Positions 13,454 to 15,466 of a DNA stretch of 15,466 nucleotides are shown in pieces; position 1 is the first letter of the stretch; each line of letters opens with the position of its first letter. Source of the DNA: Bacillota bacterium (GTDB lineage Bacteria; Bacillota_A; Clostridia; Peptostreptococcales; Anaerovoracaceae); NCBI GenBank assembly GCA_017437925.1, contig JAFRWQ010000032.1:1-15466 (forward strand). Direction: 5' to 3'. The position numbers and the translations under genes are program-made. The notes under the pieces were generated by a model. That model saw only the letters and a program-made list of their open reading frames with translations. It was not told the origin of the DNA and did not search any database.

Positions 13454-14641
13454 CTAGCCGAGCTTGACGCCCCCAAAGGCGCCGGAGGTATCTTCCACCC
13501 GGCTTTTGGCCGAAGGATCGAAGCGCGAGGCTGCCCGGAGCCTGTTCAGTTGCTCCAGATACTCATCCTCATCCACCGGCAGCCTGATCTCCGCTCCGTC
13601 CTTCCAGCCCGAGAGCTCCATGGCGTTCATGAGCTCCACGCCCTTTATGCCCTCGCGGCCGTCAATGAAGAGGGGCTCGAGCCCCAGAACGACGTCCGCC
13701 ATATTGTTTATGATGAAAGCGTGCTGAGGACCGCTTGCTCCCGTCTCTTCGAAGACGAGCTCACATTCAGGAGCGGCAAAGCCTCTATCGCTGGTTTTTG
13801 AGAATTCGAGGCTGTCGACCTTATTTCTGAAATACTTCAGGCTGTCGTTCTCGCACAGCAGCTTGCCTCCGGTGCCCGAGACCTCGAAACGGTTGGTGCC
13901 CGGCGCTTCGCCGGTGGAAGCTATGAAAACTCCGGTGGCGCCGTTCTCAAAGCGCAGGAAGGCTGTCACGTCGTCCTCGACCTCTATATCATGCCATTTT
14001 CCGTAATCGCACACCGCCCTGACCGAAACGGGCATAGAGCCCAGGACCCACTGCAGCAGATCCAGCTGGTGCGGGCACTGGTTTATGAGCACCCCGCCGC
14101 CTTCTCCGGCCCAGGTCGCCCGCCAGCCTCCGCCTCCGTAGTAGCTCTGGGTGCGGAACCAGTTCGTGACTATCCAGGTGAAGCGCTGCAGGCGTCCGAT
14201 GCCGCCCGAGGCGATCACCTCGCGCATCTTTTTGTAGGAGCTTATGGTGCGCTGATTGAACATCATGGTGAAGAGAGCGCTGCTTTGCGCGGCAGCCTCG
14301 TTCATCTCTCGGACCTGCCCGGTGTAGACGCCGGCAGGCTTTTCACATATCACGTGTATGTTCCTTTTGAGGCATTCGATGACCGTGGGCGGATGGTAAT
14401 AGTGGGGCGATTCCACCAGGACCGCGTCGACGCAGCCGCTGTCAAGCATTTCGGCATAGTCGCTGAAAAAGCGTATCCCCGCGGTGTCCATGCGTTTTTT
14501 GAGCATGTCGGCCTTGGCGCCGTCGATGTCGCATACCGCGCTGAGGACGCCGTTCCTTATGACCCCTTTGCCGAATAGTTCCGCGGCGTAATAAAGGCCC
14601 TGGCTGCCGAGGCCTATGATCCCGAATCTCACTTTATCCAT
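13454..14641 (-). CDS. Gfo/Idh/MocA family NAD(P)-dependent oxidoreductase
   Basis: 395 residues. The N-terminal Rossmann fold shows GIIGLGSQG (7-15) and an acidic residue at the end of the second strand (CDID, 37-40), favouring NAD(H). ICEKPAG (98-104) contains the Glu-Lys-Pro motif with Lys101. In the C-terminal domain, GGGVLINQCPHQLDLLQWVLG (181-201) carries His191 at the usual catalytic His position. Such enzymes oxidise or reduce sugars, polyols or inositols in the cytoplasm. The start at 14641 lies inside the end of the upstream isomerase gene, a 13-base overlap implying translational coupling; AGGGAG precedes the ATG. The substrate cannot be assigned, but the partner suggests sugar or polyol catabolism. 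Confidence 0.9.
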   Translation of the reverse strand: MDKVRFGIIGLGSQGLYYAAELFGKGVIRNGVLSAVCDIDGAKADMLKKRMDTAGIRFFSDYAEMLDSGCVDAVLVESPHYYHPPTVIECLKRNIHVICEKPAGVYTGQVREMNEAAAQSSALFTMMFNQRTISSYKKMREVIASGGIGRLQRFTWIVTNWFRTQSYYGGGGWRATWAGEGGGVLINQCPHQLDLLQWVLGSMPVSVRAVCDYGKWHDIEVEDDVTAFLRFENGATGVFIASTGEAPGTNRFEVSGTGGKLLCENDSLKYFRNKVDSLEFSKTSDRGFAAPECELVFEETGASGPQHAFIINNMADVVLGLEPLFIDGREGIKGVELMNAMELSGWKDGAEIRLPVDEDEYLEQLNRLRAASRFDPSAKSRVEDTSGAFGGVKLG

Positions 14642-15466
14642 TTCTGACTCCCTGTGTCGTAAGAATATCCCGCCCGGATCAGCAGTCTTTTAAGAGCTGA
14701 GACCGCCGCGTCGAACGATTCGTCATTATCTTGAAATATGTGTCTTGTCTTAAGAGGCAGCGCCTGCAGGGCGGAAAAACCGCTGAATACGCTCAGGTGC
14801 GGCTCCACGGTAAGGACCGTGTCTTCTCTGAGAGAACCGATCAGGCCCGGTATGTCCGCGTCGCCTTCGCCCGCGGGAACGATCTCGCCCGTTTTGGCGA
14901 TCATATCCTTTATGTGGTGATAGGACGCAAGTTTTGCCGTCCCTTTAAGGAAAACGGGGGAAGGAACGCCGCTCTGCACGTAATTGGCGGGGTCGTATAC
15001 GAAATGCAGACCCTTTATTTCCGCCAGATCGAGCACGCGTTCCGGCACATCCCCGTAGATATCCTTTTCGTTCTCGTGATAAAGGCCCGCGCCGTATCCG
15101 GCCGCGATCTCAACGGAGCGGCTGAGCAGGTCGAAGACCCGCGATCTCTGTTCATAAGCGTCGTAGAAGCTGAAAACGCGCAGCTTATCGCAGCCCAATA
15201 CCCCGGCTGTGTCGAGCAGACGGCGCAGCTGATCGAAGAGCGGCTTTTCGTCAAAGCCTTCTTTAAGGGATACTTTGCCGTAGGGAGAGCCCAGAGCCCA
15301 GACCTTTATGCCGCTGCCGTCCAGCGCTTTTTTCGCTTCTTTGGCCGCAGCTTCGGAAACGCGGGATATATTTATACCGTCGATGCTGCGCAGCTCGGTG
15401 AGGAATATACCGTTTCTTTTGAGCGCGGCGATCTGACCCCCGAGGCTTTCCGCGGCCTCGTCTGAA
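14629..15466 (-). CDS. Sugar phosphate isomerase/epimerase (TIM barrel; 5' end outside window)
   Basis: The minus-strand frame is open through the right edge of the window (279 residues visible); no start is seen, and the shorter reading from 15198 is only an internal TTG. The sequence fits the xylose-isomerase-like TIM barrel of IolE/IolI-type isomerases and epimerases. Recognisable segments are TELRSIDGINI, VWALGSPYGK, LRVFSFYDAY, LYHENEKDIYGD (with a His-Glu pair), HFVYDPANYVQSG (Asp-Pro-x-Asn), SYHHIKDM (His-x-x-Asp) and VEPHLS near the end. The His/Glu/Asp residues in these segments usually bind a divalent metal. The gene overlaps the following oxidoreductase by 13 bases, a typical isomerase plus dehydrogenase couple. 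Substrate unknown. Confidence 0.85.
   Translation of the reverse strand, partial: SDEAAESLGGQIAALKRNGIFLTELRSIDGINISRVSEAAAKEAKKALDGSGIKVWALGSPYGKVSLKEGFDEKPLFDQLRRLLDTAGVLGCDKLRVFSFYDAYEQRSRVFDLLSRSVEIAAGYGAGLYHENEKDIYGDVPERVLDLAEIKGLHFVYDPANYVQSGVPSPVFLKGTAKLASYHHIKDMIAKTGEIVPAGEGDADIPGLIGSLREDTVLTVEPHLSVFSGFSALQALPLKTRHIFQDNDESFDAAVSALKRLLIRAGYSYDTGSQKWIK

Overview
The window is dense, G+C-rich bacterial DNA. Arg AGG and Ile ATA codons are common and Shine-Dalgarno sites are strong (AAGGAGGT occurs more than once). A class III (Firmicutes-type) fructose-1,6-bisphosphatase, a YitT-family membrane protein, CotH-family proteins and a ferredoxin-type aldo/keto reductase together suggest a strictly anaerobic, amino-acid- or peptide-using member of the Bacillota (Clostridia). 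A Synergistota-like anaerobe cannot be excluded from sequence alone. Coding is nearly continuous and no gap exceeds 300 bases. No tRNA, rRNA, CRISPR array, transposase or prophage gene was seen.

Layout. Plus strand, 1-4163: the 3' part of the bisphosphatase gene, a hairpin, then two tandem metal-dependent amidohydrolases (87% identical, no gaps) ending at a strong, probably bidirectional terminator (4181-4214). Minus strand, 9436 down to 4261: a promoter with consensus-like boxes, two tandem M20 metallopeptidases, an aldo/keto reductase with two 4Fe-4S motifs, and a double-domain thioredoxin-fold (AhpC/TSA-like) protein. This looks like one operon converging on the amidohydrolases. Minus strand, 10412-9546: yitT-like gene, divergent from a plus-strand pair of CotH-like kinase-fold proteins (10637-13446; 63% identical, no gaps). 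Minus strand, 15466-13454: a sugar-phosphate isomerase/epimerase (TIM barrel, partial) that overlaps a Gfo/Idh/MocA oxidoreductase by 13 bases.

How the genes may work together. The amidohydrolases and M20 peptidases are both metal-dependent hydrolases of C-N bonds, so they could form a small-molecule or peptide deamidation/cleavage module. The two redox proteins in the M20 operon would supply reductase and thiol chemistry; their substrates are unknown. The isomerase/dehydrogenase pair is a typical sugar or polyol catabolic couple. The CotH pair appears to be membrane- or envelope-anchored.

The most striking feature is that four separate duplications lie within 9.2 kb: the amidohydrolases, the M20s, the CotHs, and the two halves of the redoxin. 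I found no clearly novel system. The best leads are the CotH pair with different predicted anchoring, the duplicated redoxin with CxxC active sites, and the mosaic amidohydrolase pair.
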